Assembly (NCBI RefSeq): GCF_932294415.1
Contig: NC_065535.1
Coordinates: 9,481,282 to 9,545,281 of the forward strand
From: Quercus robur
Taxonomy: Eukaryota; Streptophyta; Magnoliopsida; Fagales; Fagaceae
Direction of reading: 5' to 3'
Length of the DNA stretch: 64,000 nt
Made by a program: the position numbers and the translations under genes. A model generated the notes under the pieces. It saw only the letters and a list, made by a program, of their open reading frames with translations. It made no database searches and was not told the DNA's origin. Below, in pieces: positions 1-13,612 of this stretch (its first letter is position 1; each line of letters starts with the position of its first letter).

Positions 1-466
1 TAATACATTTTTTTTTTTTATTAATATAGAAGCAAATACCTAATACATTAATAGAAGTTGTAGAAAGGTAGAGGTAAATGATAATTTGGCCTATTAGCAC
101 TTTTGCTAGTTGTGGGGTGAGATCCGAGAGTTGAACGCCCTTAATAGCAAATAAATTATCCAACAAACACTATTGTTTCTCGATTCCATTTAAATATATA
201 CTTTCGTTAATTACCTACCTCCCCTTTTTCAATCTCTCTCCCAAAGCCGACCCAACTCTTCTCTTTTTTGCCTTCACGGCGGCAATTTTGTCGTAAATGC
301 TGCAGCGGCAATGGATGGGATCATGTGGTTGTATTGTTTGGCTGCAAGATTTAGCAATGGGTTCCTTTCCATTCAACTCCCCAACAAGATTACATTCCAT
401 TCTAGTCATTTTCTTTCAAATATAAGAGAAATATTTAATTCCTTGACATTCTTTTATATTCCATTC

Positions 467-550
467 CATTTCCTTTATAAACTCTCAAACATAATGCTAG
501 GATATATTCATTTCCTTTATAAACTCTCAAACATAATGCTAGGATATATT
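467..550. repeat. 42-bp tandem duplication
   Basis: Two near-identical 42-bp units starting with CATTTCCTTTATAAACTC lie at 467-508 and 509-550. The unit resembles the end of the GGAATGGAATG-type MITE seen at 37.85-38.40 kb, whose right end also contains TTATAAACTCTCAAAC. The repeat is therefore probably a duplicated MITE terminus. Confidence 0.75.
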
Positions 551-1548
551 TGTTAGGGAGGGAGACTGGGAGAGGAGGAAAGGGGGGAGGGGAGGAGAGG
601 AATGGAGAATACAATACGATAGAGAGAAAGGTGCCCAAATATAGTATACTCCGACCAACTTTCCCACTACTTTCACCATCTCCCTCCATCCAAAACTAGG
701 CTTAGGCCCTCACATTCTCGGTTGCAAATTTCCCTCAATAAATCCCATGGACCGACCACGCTTTCTCTCATGCAAATCCAGAGAATTTCTTCTATTTTAG
801 GGTAAAGCAAATAATAATACTTATAATAATAATTGAAAATACCCAGCTAGAAAAGAACAACAAAATGAGAAAACAGCTGTCCTATTCCTCAATAATGCTC
901 CTGAGATCATGTCAGTCCAACAGCGGTTACCACTCGCCGCATCTTCTAGCTCAGTTAAAAGTGAATGAAATTTGGCTAGGTTCGTTTATTAATTTTCCAG
1001 TTTTCACTGGTCCCCACCGCAGATGAAAGATCCCATGTCAGGGCAGAATGTTTTTCACTCCCTTGTTTACAATGTGACATGATTTTTCTTAACTAAATTA
1101 ATAAGATATGAACCATATAAACATTTGACTCTTAACCATTTTGTGAGAATTAACCATCTGATTACAACTGAAGGCATGACAATTCGTCCACAATTGAATA
1201 AATGTTCTTTTTCAAAAGAAATAATACAATGATAGCTCACAAACGAGAAAAATGGTTGGGAACTGGATAATGCATATACCTCAAATCACATAATAATATC
1301 CCATTAATTCCTGAGAAAGAAAGTTGGAAAATGGATTGGATGGGATGAATATGGCGCGAATTGAATTTTCTTCACCCAACTTCCATGGCAATAGGTTTAG
1401 TACAAGAAGCCACTTAAAATTCAAATATTAGGCCGTTTCTAAATATAGGACCTTTCGCAGGTCAAGAAGTAGACAGGGATATGCAGTGGCTTAAAGTATC
1501 ATTATGCTGCATAGAACACTATTATCATCATGACACTCAGAAAATTAA

Positions 1549-1908
1549 CAGAAATGCTGACTAGTCAGACAACTGGAGTTCAAGAAAGGTAATGCATACT
1601 TGGTCCATGATGAGCCCGTATCCTAAAAGTTGGATAATGAAATGGATGAGCCTTAAGGTTTCAAATCTGTCTTGACTTAACAAAATCAGGAGTGAACTTA
1701 TCCAAATGCTTATGTACACTGCAACTAACAGAGTTGCTGACTAATCTGGACAACTAGAGTTCAAGAAAGGCAAAGTATACTAGGTCTGTGATGAACCCAT
1801 TTCCTCAAAGTTGGATGGTGAGCCTTAAGGTTTCAAATCTTTCTTGATTTTTTCAAAATAGTGAACAAATTACCCAAATGCTTATGCACAAAAGTTAAGT
1901 GAGGTAAA
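1549..1908. repeat. Diverged 180-bp tandem duplication
   Basis: Two copies with a period near 180 bp (about 1549-1728 and 1729-1908) share blocks such as GAGTTCAAGAAAGG, GAGCCTTAAGGTTTCAAATC and CCAAATGCTTATG. Substitutions and small indels separate the copies, so the duplication is not recent. No coding sense was seen in it. Confidence 0.7.
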
Positions 1909-2211
1909 ACACTACTCATTTCTACTGCACTATAACAGAGTTGCAAGACTCAGATAATAGCAGTTAATATCTGGTTCTGCGTTCTATTCTCAAAGAAGCG
2001 GACAGCTGGAATTTGTCATCGGATGATAAACAGTAAAGCTACCCCAAGATATAGAAAGCTGGTTAAAAGGGTGATGCGCAAGCAAAAGGGGCCTAAGTTC
2101 TTGATTTTGGTCATACTCAGCCTATACCGTAAAAATTATGCAATTTGTCAACTACTGTCAACAATTTCTGCATGAAAATAATTGATGGAACAAATATACA
2201 TCAGACGTAAT

Positions 2212-2377
2212 GTCCATTTGGAAAAGATTATTTTTGCCAACTTATTTTACTATTCAGCTTATTTTTGGTACAATTCATGAGTCTCACTGTACTATTTCAA
2301 CTAATTTTTACCTTTATTTACAGTATTTTTAACAAAAAGTTTCAGTTTCAGTAAAATAAGTGGATCCCAAACGGACT
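2212..2377. mobile_element. Small MITE-like element, GTCC(A/G)TTTGG ends
   Basis: The ends GTCCATTTGG and CCAAACGGAC form an imperfect terminal inverted repeat around an AT-rich 166-bp body with no coding capacity. The short word CGTAAT flanks it on both sides. The termini resemble hAT-type plant MITEs. The exact boundary and family are uncertain. Confidence 0.5.
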
Positions 2378-2781
2378 CGTAATTTACTCACAAATAAGCA
2401 GTTTTCTTAGACCAAAACTAGCAAGCCAAAATCTTTGACACTCGTATAATCACTTGTTACATCAGATAAAACCACTAATAATGTTTTCATTGAATTTCTA
2501 TGAATTGAATTTTGATACAAGTGGAGCAATGATTAACCTCTCTAACCAAACAATTACAAAGTATAACCTTGACAAAACACTAGGTACTACAAAGTAACAT
2601 TTTAAAAACATATTATTAAAAAATAAACAAAAATGTAAAAGACAAGGGCAACATGCTATCACATCAACCTGGACTTTTGGGCTCTCATCAATTGCCAGTT
2701 AGCCAGAGTGCAGTAAAATATAACCTATAATTAATATAAAATTTTTCCTGTCAACTCAACTAATTCAAGTGTCTAACCTGG

Positions 2782-5700
2782 TCAGTCAGTGCTGGATTTG
2801 TGACGTCGCTCCTTCTTATACCGAGACTGACCCGGATCAAATCCACCTTCTTCTGCTCCATAGACAGCCCATGATGGTGTGGCAGCCATGTAATCCACGC
2901 TGCTAAACGGTTTTCTAGAAGCCACCTGCATTTCCAATGATAGTAAAATCAGTAACTAAAAAACCTATCAATCTAAATTAAACCAGAAACAAAAATGGTG
3001 CTGTTTCTAACCAAGTTGTGGAACTTTTCATAATCTATCCATGTGAACCACTTGCCATTGACCTTAAACTTATCAGTTTTTGCCAGTAGTACACAACAGG
3101 AGTGCACATGTTCACATGCAACCTCGTACTCTCCTTGGCTTCTTAGAGCTAAGGCCTCAGAAAAAGCTTTCACATCAGAATGCCAGGGTACATTTTCCAT
3201 TGTCAATTTTGATGTAGCAGACCTGAAAAGTTATCAAAATTATCATGCAGTTCAAGAGACCAACAGGGACAGGGGGAAGAGTATTGGGGCAACTCACGTT
3301 CCACAATATGTAACACCTTTGATTTCAACAAAATCAGGTTTTCCAACGCTAAAGAGCTTAGAATAAGCATCAATGTCTTCTGTATTCCAGCCTTTCACCA
3401 GAGTCAAGCGGTAGACAGTTCGCTGTTGTTTCTCCCTGAGAGCTTTTAAGGAGTCCTGCCAAATATTTCCACAGGCATTAAAATGATAGTTCCAGTCAGT
3501 TAAGTTATACCAAGTTAAAAGATCAAGAAAAGGAAAACAGAGTGGCAGTGAGACATATTGTGTTACTTCATAACATGCATAGAAATTTGGGACCAATTAT
3601 CAGATGGTTCACGGGTCCCAGAGATTGACATCTTTAAATAACAGCCATATGATAGCCAGTCATTTGAAAAAAAAAAAAACTTAATTATGATATGCAGTAT
3701 TTTGAACCAACTGCTGTGCTGCTATCTAATTTATAACTGACATCTACATCAGCACAGACAAAAGCAGTGAAGAAGTAAAGACAGAAACTGTGCCGCCCAC
3801 CCCCCCTTTTCAACCTTCCAATTAGCCACAATTTGATTGTTGCTGTTCATTTGATACAGAGAAGGCATCTAGACCTCTTTGGCTTTATACCAAGGATGGT
3901 GTACCATCATGTTTACATAGGATCTTTTGTCACTAATGGTTCATCAGTAGGATTTGTAAGTGGATTTCCATCAACTTTATTATTTTTCAACCAAACCATG
4001 AAAAAAAAAAAAGCAAAGGACCAATTGGAGCCAACCTCTCAAATAATTGAAGAAAAGAAACAAAGTTTTTTCTTCTGTATGATAAGAAGTAGAGCAAATA
4101 ATGAATTCAGTAGGAGATTTTTATTTATTTGGATTTATACTCTCTTAAGAGTTGATCTCTACAGTGCATAGAGGTTAATCAATAATCTAAACAGTTTGCA
4201 AACAGTCAGACTACGATGACAGTAGAGGTTTGAGTGCCGAATAGTTTTAGCTCCTAAATACTGAAAGAAGTTTACATACAATGAAGCGCTCCCAAAAATC
4301 CCCAAAGAGTGGCCTATCAATTGCCTTCAAGCTATCCTTTGTCGCAGCATCTACACTTACATATAACTGCAAAAGTAAAAAAAATATATATATCAATTGG
4401 GTTTGCGATTTATTAGACCTGCAAGGATCTTCTGATGCAAGATTCTTTTTGACAAAGAATTTACTGGGACATGCAAACCTGGGTGACAGGCCTCAGCATT
4501 TCAATTTTTTCAGGAAACTGTGCATTTGTTACTAGGAAAGTAGAAATTTGCCGCCGGTGCAGCTCATCCACAAGTGTATTGATCTCTGGGTACATAATTG
4601 GTTCACCAACAAGTGATAAGGCACAATGCCTAGGTGAGAGACCTTCCATTAACCGCTCCAATGTAACGCCTGCATGAAAAGATTCTTGGGTCAAGGGTAG
4701 ACAAGAATTTTTTTTCTTTTTTTAAATATCAATAAATATACCAACACAGACATGCATAAAAGCTGAAAAGGGGTTTGCACAAAATGAAAAAGAAGCATAA
4801 GCCATGTGTGATGCAGGACAGTAGAAGGGAAAAAGAGATAAAAGGGGCAAAGAAGATAAACAGAATGAATCCTAAGCTTCACCACCTAGAATTTGTCTGT
4901 AAACCTTACGCATCACAACCTAAGGGGGCATTTGGTTTGCCGTGATGTTACATTATGCCGTAATATTACGTTATTGCAATCTTACATTAATGTAGTCTCA
5001 ACACAATAATACAACATTACATTGTTTAGGAAGGTGGTGGGGGATTAAGATGATGTGATATATTTTGTAATTTTAAATTATGGTAATTAGAAAAAAAATA
5101 AAATAAACCAAAATTCTTAATGTCACATCATTGTAATGTGTATCACATCAAAGGCACATCACAACGAACCAAACGACCCCAAAGGGTGTTTGACATCACC
5201 ATCAAACAAAGAGAAGCACATTCTCCAATAATAAAATTCTTATTCCAATTGTAATGTCCTTCATGATCACAAGAGCATTAGTTTAATAAGGTTTCAAGGA
5301 TTACATCCATATGGAAATATCTAATTGAATCCCATAAAACCCTCAACATTAAAAACCAAATTCAAAAACAAAAATAATTTCACATTCAAAAATAAAATCT
5401 GAAATAATGTTGGCGCTCCTTGTATCAATGTGTTAAATGAATTGAAGTCACCATTTTTCAGCCAAAGCAATCACCATAAATCTTTGACAATACCAGGGCC
5501 AGATCAGGCAATTTCATATTAAGGTCTACCATACTTTTCAATACCAGGGCTCAACCTGCAAAGAAAAAAGGACTGCTACCCAGAACTTCTTTCATTTGCT
5601 TAAACTATTGCATGCAGGTTTATTATTTTAAAGGATTATCCAACCAGTACAGAAATAAATAAGTTACCAGGAACTCCTTTCATTTGCTTAATCATGTTTG

Positions 5701-7897
5701 TATGCAGGTCTATGGCAGAATTCACAATCTCTAAGGGATCATCCATCTTCCACTGCCAACTCTTTCCAACAGGATTTGTATGATGTCTCCAACAGAAAAC
5801 ACATTTATTGGCACATGCCAAACTAGGGGTTGCCTCCATGCACCTGTGTCATACCATAGTTTGACAAATTTAAACTGCTAGCTGAGGCAACATGATATTT
5901 ATAGTTTTATTAAACGTGAATAAATTCAACAAAAAAGCATGTAGACTCAGCAACCACCAAAAAAAAAAAGAGACAGAGAGAAGAAAGAATGGGCTGTGTA
6001 GAAACAGAGAACTCATCTTTACAAGCATAGAAAACTACAGAATCTCAGTTATGAGATAGAAGTTCTCATTAGTTTTCATTCAAATTTAATTATCTGACAA
6101 ATGTTTCCTTAAAATTGGCCATATTGTTGGACAATCAAATAAAAATGGAGTCATGATCATGAAAACTTAATATGATGGCAAAAAATTCATAACAAGTTAA
6201 TAAAGAACCAATTACCTATGACTCTCAATTCCATAAAATGAGTGCTTGTAGCAACCTCCTCGGCCTCTAAGCTGAGACTTAGTCCATCTACAAATTTTCA
6301 CACCACTATGTGAACCAATGATTTTATATCCCTGCAAATGTTATGTCATTTTAACAGAGCCAATAAAATAAAAAATAAATAAAAAATATGTAGAAAATAA
6401 TTAAAAGAGTGCAGCTCATAAAGTGCTAGACTGGAAGATGTGAGGGTAGAAAATTTATTCTAATGATCAAAAGGGGGAGATTGGAAATATATTATTTTCC
6501 AATTTATTAAGACCTACATTGCACCACTATCTTCAGAGCCATACAGAGTAAAAAAGAAAAGAAATTCTGAACTATCAATGTATAAGAGAAAGACAAAATT
6601 TAACACGTACTACCTGTGTAACTTCTAATTGCAGCCTTTGCAGGTACTTCAATACAAGTAACAGATAATGTTTATTGATATAAGAAGAAACTCAAGCATA
6701 CAGGGTGCACATGGGAGACCCCTCTAAAGAATTGCAACTTATGGTCAATGTAATCTAAAAAATCAACAGTGGAAGGAAGAGAAACCCATTCAGTGGTGAG
6801 AGACCATTCATACATTGACCGAAGTACAAATAAGTTATAACCTCCTTATGCTTCGATTCATAAGCTAACCCACTGAGCTAGTTTTAATATGTGTTTGATA
6901 TGTTTAAGAATTCTATAATAAGTACTAATTTAAAAATCTCTAGTAGCTCTAACTCTAAGTCTTGAATTAACCCCATTCAATGAGGACCGCAATTCAAAAC
7001 TCAACGGTAATTCAAATCGACACATTTTTAAAAATAGCTACAATAAGATAGGCATACCTGCTTCTCTAAGCTTGCTCTAATCGCCGGAGTCACCATATCT
7101 TTTTTCCCATTCAACTTTCCATTAGTTTCAGCCACTGTCACCGTTTTCTTCCTCAACGGCGCTTTCCCTGCAATATCCTCAACATCAACAATATCCGAAC
7201 CCTCGTCACCGCCTTCTTCTTCACTATCCTCATCTTCACCATCGCTCTCAGAAACCAAAACTTCTCCACCACCATTTTCGACCACGCCACCACGTTTCAA
7301 AAACACAACCACCTTAACACTCCAAGCATCAAACACTTCATCTACATCACCGCTATCCACATCTCCTTCCCAAACAGGCAAAACCTCCCTAGCACCCATC
7401 GCTCTCATCTGCTTCGAAAAGTCCCTCGCAACCGAGTTGAATGTGGCTCCGTAAGCTCCACTCCCGACGCCGAAAACCGCGAAATTACAATTCGAGAGCA
7501 ACAGAGACCCAACCCTAAAGTCATCGGCGCTCTCCGCAAGCCAGTTCGCGAAGAACTTCGCACTCGCTGGAGCTTTACCATCTTCCCAAGTCGAAGCTAC
7601 GATCAAAACTAGGGTTTCTTTCGGAAGATCTTCGGGCTCGTAATCTTTGGGATCGACGAGGTCGAATGCGAGATCGTTTATCGCTAAGAGATCGAATAAA
7701 CGTTGAGCTAGGGCTTTGGAGGTACCTGTTTGAGAAACGAAGAAGAGCTTCGGTTTCGAAACGGAACGATTAGGGTTAGGGTTTTGTAGAGAGAGTTTGA
7801 GTTTTCTTAAGCGGCGAGATTCGTAGAAGCAATAGAATGTTGAGGCGGAGAGGAGAGCTAAGAGAGTGAGTCGAGCTGAGACAGAGGAAAGGGACAT
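2782..7897 (-). CDS. TYW1: tRNA 4-demethylwyosine synthase (TYW1)
   Basis: TYW1 turns N1-methylguanosine-37 of tRNA-Phe into 4-demethylwyosine, using pyruvate and radical SAM chemistry; this is an early step of wybutosine synthesis. Exons read as 7897-7058, 6331-6216, 5843-5668, 4669-4479, 4366-4280, 3455-3298, 3222-3012 and 2925-2782, totalling 1923 bases (640 residues), close to the plant family length. All junctions fit GT/AG and keep frame. Residues about 8-28 are a hydrophobic N-terminal anchor. A flavodoxin (FMN) domain follows, with loops FVSQTGTSKALAQ, VASTWEDG and FGVGSGAYGATFN, then a very acidic linker. The radical SAM cluster is C329, C333, C336 (CANKCVFC), with SLVGEPIMYP near residue 400. 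A (GAA)n tract lies upstream of the start. A MITE at 4.9-5.2 kb occupies one intron. The gene looks intact. Confidence 0.95.
4924..5182. mobile_element. hAT-like MITE in a TYW1 intron
   Basis: The ends GGGGGCATTTGGTTTG and CGAACCAAACGACCCC pair as imperfect inverted repeats. The body is AT-rich and partly self-complementary (ATGTTACATTA near the left, ATCACATCA-type words near the right), with no open frame. It sits between TYW1 exons 3 and 4, well away from the splice sites. Confidence 0.65.
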
Positions 7898-8007
7898 AGT
7901 TGGGTATGGTTTTATTGATTTGGTTTTTTGTGTGTTTTTAGAGAGATTTGAAAAGTTTTAGGGACATGGCGGGGTTTATGCTGTAAACGAATGAGAGTTT
8001 TGAGAGT

Positions 8008-8039
8008 GAAGAAGAAGAAGAAGAAGAAGAAGAAGAAGA
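8008..8039. repeat. (GAA)n microsatellite upstream of TYW1
   Basis: About ten GAA units lie 110-140 bases upstream of the TYW1 start codon, reading as CTT on the coding strand. CT/CTT-rich tracts are common in plant 5' UTRs, so this may be transcribed. That placement is an inference. Confidence 0.85.
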
Positions 8040-8415
8040 TGGGGCTTTGGTACGCGAAGATGGTGGGCCGTATCTCAATTCAACTGGGAGTATGGGCTTT
8101 ATGGGCTTTAAGTTAAGGCCCTTGGTTTTAAGGTCAAGGGATATTTTACATTTTTAGTAGCACACAATGTGAAAACATAACCTTTTTCTTTATTAATTTT
8201 TTATTTTATTTATAGATATGTGATAAAATCTCAACCTATGTTGTTAGTTCTATAATAGCTATGACTAATTTTAAATATGTGTCGTGTTGATGATGTAGAT
8301 ATAACTCATATAAGACTGATTTTAAATATGTGTCGTATCAGTGTCACATTCAATGCATTGGAGCACTGGATACAAGTTAAATACTAGAATATAAAAATGA
8401 GCGTTAGATCAATTT

Positions 8416-8697
8416 GTAAACATGTGTATGATGTGGACACATGACCAATTTTCAACATGTCTTGTCAACAAGGAAACCCAATAATGGAGAGAGATGAATA
8501 TACTGAATGCAAACATAAGATTAATAACTTTGCCTTGCATAGACAGCAGGTGTTGGATTATTTTGTAAGGCCTGCCCATTTTCAGATTGCATTGGATCAC
8601 CATGATTTTTGAGTGGAGTTTGTGATGTAAATTTATGTTAAAACCTCTTTCCCTCTCCCTTGTGTCTGTGTATTTGTTTCTAAAAAAAAAAAACACC
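8416..8697 (+). mobile_element. Candidate retroposed segment with A-tail and flanking repeat
   Basis: A non-coding stretch ending in a run of about 12 A (8682-8693) is flanked by the direct repeat AGATCAATTT at 8406-8415 and 8698-8707. A 3' A-run with a 10-bp duplication is the mark of L1-driven insertion. The body is not recognised and could be a SINE, a LINE tail or the 3' end of a host transcript. The 10-bp AT-rich repeat could be chance. Confidence 0.4.
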
Positions 8698-9846
8698 AGA
8701 TCAATTTACATATCCTCTTAAAAGGAACAAAATTTGCATGTGAAGCTATAGAGGGAATATACTTCTATAATACTGGTAGAGAACTGTTAAGATCATTTAA
8801 AAACAAAAGGTTCATTGCCTACATAGTGACATCTAGTTTTTAGTTGCTTTGCCTAGGAATTTTTTCTCATTTGCTTTGCTTCTGTCTTTTTATGAAGTAT
8901 GAACAGATCTGCCAGAAACAATAGGAACCCATGGATTTTTAGTAGACTTCCAAACTTCCTAGCCTTCGGCCATTTAATCTATCAGTAGACTTATTTCAGA
9001 GTCGGCTATATTTAGGCCTTATAGGCAAAACATATTGTCTCAAAATTTTTCTTTCTGTGTTGTTTACAATAATGCTCAAGTAAGTTCTAAAGTTCATTTC
9101 AAAACACCACATCTCAGGAGGAATGTGATACAAAGATGAACTCGTTTGTGCTAGCTTGCTTTTGAGAGTATATCAGGAGTCAGGACAAGTGGACAACTTT
9201 CACATGAGAATAATCTTATAAATTGCCAAATTGGAATCTTGATTCTTCTCGAAGAAACAAAAATTATGTGTAGTTATATACAAGGTACTGAAATCATTGC
9301 TAAATATGATTGTCAAATATAAATGATGTCACTTTTCGAGATGGACTCATCTAGTTGCTGAATAATATATATATATCTCTCTCTCTCTTTCTCTCCTGAT
9401 AATTCGATAATTACAACAATGAAGAAGGGGATATCTTGATTCACTTTTCGATATATGTTTTGACTACCATGAATTCAGTCCCCAAAAAAAAAAAAATGCA
9501 TCGATTCCCCCCCCCCCCCCCTTCTCCTCTCTCTCTCCCCCCTTCTCCTCTCTCTCTCTCTCTCTCTCTCCCCCCCCTCTCTCACTTTCTTTCCTCTTCA
9601 CATTGCAGAGTCCAAAATAGAAACACCCAGGAAAACCTAATATGGTGATGTCCAATTAGTATCCGTGTTAACACAATCAAGAATCAGTATACTTCGCACC
9701 AAAAATGAAGAATCAGTATATGTTTTTTTTGGGGGGATTACAAAAGGGAGCCGAAAAGCTTTCACCTTGTTTTCTTGTAAAAGAGGACCGAGCATTTTCT
9801 AGTAGAATTTGTGGCCATACTGTCACAAGTCGCACAAATAGAGATT

Positions 9847-12800
9847 TTAAGGTCGCCACAAGGTTTTTTGCGCGCATATGATACCCTCCTTGTCCTGAGC
9901 ATAAGTCATTCGGATCTCCCAGTGCAAACTTCTTAATATTCCCTCCAATGGGTCCAATATCTCGACCTTATCACGTATAATAGTCCAACCTCCAGGCCGC
10001 AGAATACGATCCATCTCAACAACAATGGATACAGGCTTATTACACCTGAAAAATAGCAGGTAAGTGGGAAGACAAACATCACCAGTAAAGAAAGTACGTC
10101 TGAAAGTTCAAACACTAGCTTGGATAATTACAGAATGGACTACTAGGCGGTGGTTTAAAGAACAACTATAATAACAGCAAAAGCAGCCAAAAGTAAAGGG
10201 GCATAGTGGCATCATGACATCCAAAGACCTACAAGACTATCAAGCAATAGGAAAACATACTTGAAAGTGAAATAAAAGCTATTATTTGCAAGATGATGAC
10301 TATGGGTCAGTTTGGATGCAGCTTATTTTGCTAAAAACTGAAAATACTGTAGCAAAATAATTTTTAAATGTGTGAATAATGCCGTGGAACTTATTTTTAA
10401 TGAAAGTTTTGTTGAAAAAAAAAAGCTTATGGGTCCCATGAACAGTGCACGGACCCACTGAACAGCGCATAATCATGTGAAAACTGGCTTCTCAAAAAAA
10501 AAAAAAAGCCAAAACGCCAAACGCTGGGAACCGAAATGCAATCCAAACGGGTACTATAACTCTATAAGAGATCTGAATCCATTAGACCAACAATGATATT
10601 ACACTAAAGTTTTTAACAATACAAAATATTTCTTGAAATTCAAATGTTAAATTTATATATTTTATTACACAGCATTGGAAATCATTAATGACAATTTTAT
10701 CAGAGAACAGATTTTTTTTTTTTTTTTTTTTATAGGTAATAGATATTTTCATTAAAAAAAGCGAGAACAGATACAATACCACCACAGTAAATTGCTATTC
10801 AAATACTGTCCCCACTAAGCAGAGCAACGCCAAAGTATCTGCCTGTCTATATAATGTTGCTAGGGTGCACGTATTTATTAAACTCTTTATGAGTCGTTTT
10901 TAACGTGCATAAAATTGATGTGTTCCCAATGTCTTCCCCCCAACCCATCATTATATGCACCAAATCCAAGAGTGGTTTTTGAGACCGAGGTATCTCCACA
11001 TTGAAGTAACATAGACTCCCTACTATAACAATTTTCAGGGAAGAAAAGAATATCCCATATAAAAACATCGAAAGTTTGCATATATATGTAAACATCTTAA
11101 TCTGGAATCATAAAACTGGCCAACTAAGTAATGCTTGCTGACAAGATGAGTGATTCAGGCACTAATAATCTAGGACATTAAAATAAATAGATAATTGAAC
11201 CTACAAAATGAATATTGCCTGTACATCCAAGCAATGACCTAAGGGAAGGTTCATTTGTAGGGTGGTTTGGACAGATGGATTTAAGCAGTCAACTAAGACT
11301 GCACTAAACTTGATGGGTAAAGCAAAATTAGATTGCAAACTTGGCTTCATGATACCCCACTAACATATATCCTTACCAAGAAAATTAATATAAATTAAAA
11401 TAAGTTGCAATCTACAGATAAATTCACATAAAGTCTGTAACTAACCTGTTCTTGAGCCGCGAGAAGAGATGATCAGCATGCAAAAGATCATACGATCTTG
11501 GGTAAGTACCAAAAGACTCACACCAATCATGGTAGACGCCAACAAGCCCACGCTCATAAATGAAAGGAAGCGTATCAGGTGCATGGACTGGGACTACATT
11601 CATCACCCAAACCTTCTGTTGAGAGAGAGCTGCAGCAAATCTGTACATCACATGCACATTATTAATCTACTTTTTGATATATTTTATGGAGTTCAATATT
11701 AAAAATAATAACAATAAAAAAAAGCCCATAAAACCAGAAGGAGACAGGACTGTGTCTAAGCAAAAAGAAAATGCATACATTTTGTACATCTTCTGACCCT
11801 TTAACACTAGAAACTTATACAAACAAGCAGTACAAAAAATCAAAAGGGAAATTAATTATTCAATTCTTCTGGTTGCATACCCTCCATAGATGGCTTTCAT
11901 GTCCATCACATTCCGTATATTTGACCAGTCAATACCAACTCCAGTGAGATAAGACTTGTCAACAATAGCTTTCCAGTGTTTTGTGTCTTCAATCACTCTT
12001 TCTTTGTCATTCAACCAGTCAGGATAAGTGTCAAGCCTCTTAGGCCATTCCTCAGGCCACTCTGTCCCATGTTGTTCAATTGCAGATGGAATGGTGTGCA
12101 AGCAAGTCTTTATAGGAACATGCCTGTTCAAAAAAAATATTGCAGTTGCCAAGTAAATGGGTATAAAACTGATATAGAAAACATGTAAAGAAAAAAAAAA
12201 TTAAAGAGGGAAAAAAAAAAGAAAAAAAAGGACAGTTTCTCAAAGCTAGTAAACATATAATGATAAGGTGTATCCATCATTTTTCAGTCAGAATGTTGAT
12301 TCTACTTTTTTTTCCTAAAATGGAATTGTAGGTATCCCACACTGATAATGGCTATCACTTGTTTCAAATCTATATTTCAAAATAACAGTACTAAACAGGA
12401 CAATAAATTTAGTAAAGCAAGCTCATCTTGGCATACCAGGCTGCATCTGGATTTTCATTTTCCTTGCATAGCGGTGGATTTTTCTTCCTTCTCAATTCAT
12501 ATATACCATTTGATTCAGGCTTCTGATATATTTTGACACCAACTTCACTGACTTCTTCAGTTTTATGAGCCAGAATATTCCAACAGATAGATGCTGTTAA
12601 TCTGGACATGGCTGGAATGAGAAGACTGTTTAGTACATATAATACTTTTTTTTATAGGTATAAATATAATACTTCAATAGATTATGCAGAAACCAAATAA
12701 ATATAACCAGTTCTTGCACATGTGGCAAGAAGAAACAAAATAGCAGATTGGTAGGCATTGATTTAGCATAGGAATATAGGATCCATAAACTGACCCCAGA

Positions 12801-13578
12801 ACAGCAGGATAGGACTTCCAAGTTCCAAGAAGTTCACCACCCTTTATCCCACTTAACAAGTTAAAACCTAGTAGTGATCTACCATTATGTAATAACAAGT
12901 ATGTGCATCTGGCCACTTTTATTTAAGTACAATGCCTGTGAAGCATACCCCCTTGACTAGCAAAATATGACTAGCATATAAAACCTATTGCAAAATAGTG
13001 GGTAAGGTGGTGGACCATATGCACCATTCTAGAAGGCATACTTAATTGCCACTGACAAGGGAGAAATGATAAAAAAGTGGAAAACTAGAGGTACGTGCAA
13101 CCTTCGGTGGCTGCATCATTTAGAATGAGAGTAGTCCTAGGTTCAACTCAATATATGTGGGATACTACGAATGGCTGGGTACTCAAACCCATTGCACACA
13201 TGCATCAGTATGTCAGTTGCTTATAAATTCTAGTCATCCATCTAATCCTCTCAAATGGATGATAGCCTAAAGAAGCAAATTTATTATAAAGGTGATATAA
13301 ATGACACTAACATTTTTAGGAGAGATACATGTGTTAATAAGAAACAAACAACATCATAGTGTCCAAGGAAACCACTCTTATATGCCAACCTTCTTCTTCT
13401 TCAATGCTTTCATGTTTAGTTGACAAAATAAAGTATCCACCTGGCCTTAAAATCCGATTCATCTCTAGAAGGAGCTTACCCCCTGAAAGCAAAAAAAATA
13501 ATAAGAAAGCTCAGCTAGTAATGTGATTAAAAAAGCTTAATAAATAAAAAATGAAGAAAATTTAATAAATAAATAAAG

Positions 13579-13612
<34 letters not shown>

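Larger units (their letters stand above)
1..2781. other. Intergenic region downstream of TYW1
   Basis: No gene was recognised here on either strand. Short open frames lie over low-complexity or repeat sequence and resemble no known protein. The stretch holds a 42-bp tandem duplication, a diverged 180-bp tandem duplication and a small MITE-like element, each listed separately. The TYW1 stop codon lies at its right edge, so the last few hundred bases should include the TYW1 3' UTR. Confidence 0.6.
7898..9846. other. Intergenic region between TYW1 and PMT28
   Basis: This holds the promoter side of TYW1 (minus strand, starting at 7897) and the 3' flank of the PMT28-like gene. No further gene was recognised. 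It contains a (GAA)n tract, a candidate retroposed segment at 8416-8697, and C/TC-rich simple repeats at about 9371-9402 and 9510-9580. The open frames over the C-rich tract are low-complexity artefacts. Confidence 0.6.

Noticed and set aside
9436-9655. Frames over the C-rich and TC-rich tract
   Set aside because: Low-complexity sequence on both strands gives Pro/Ser and Arg/Glu/Gly repeats without protein similarity.
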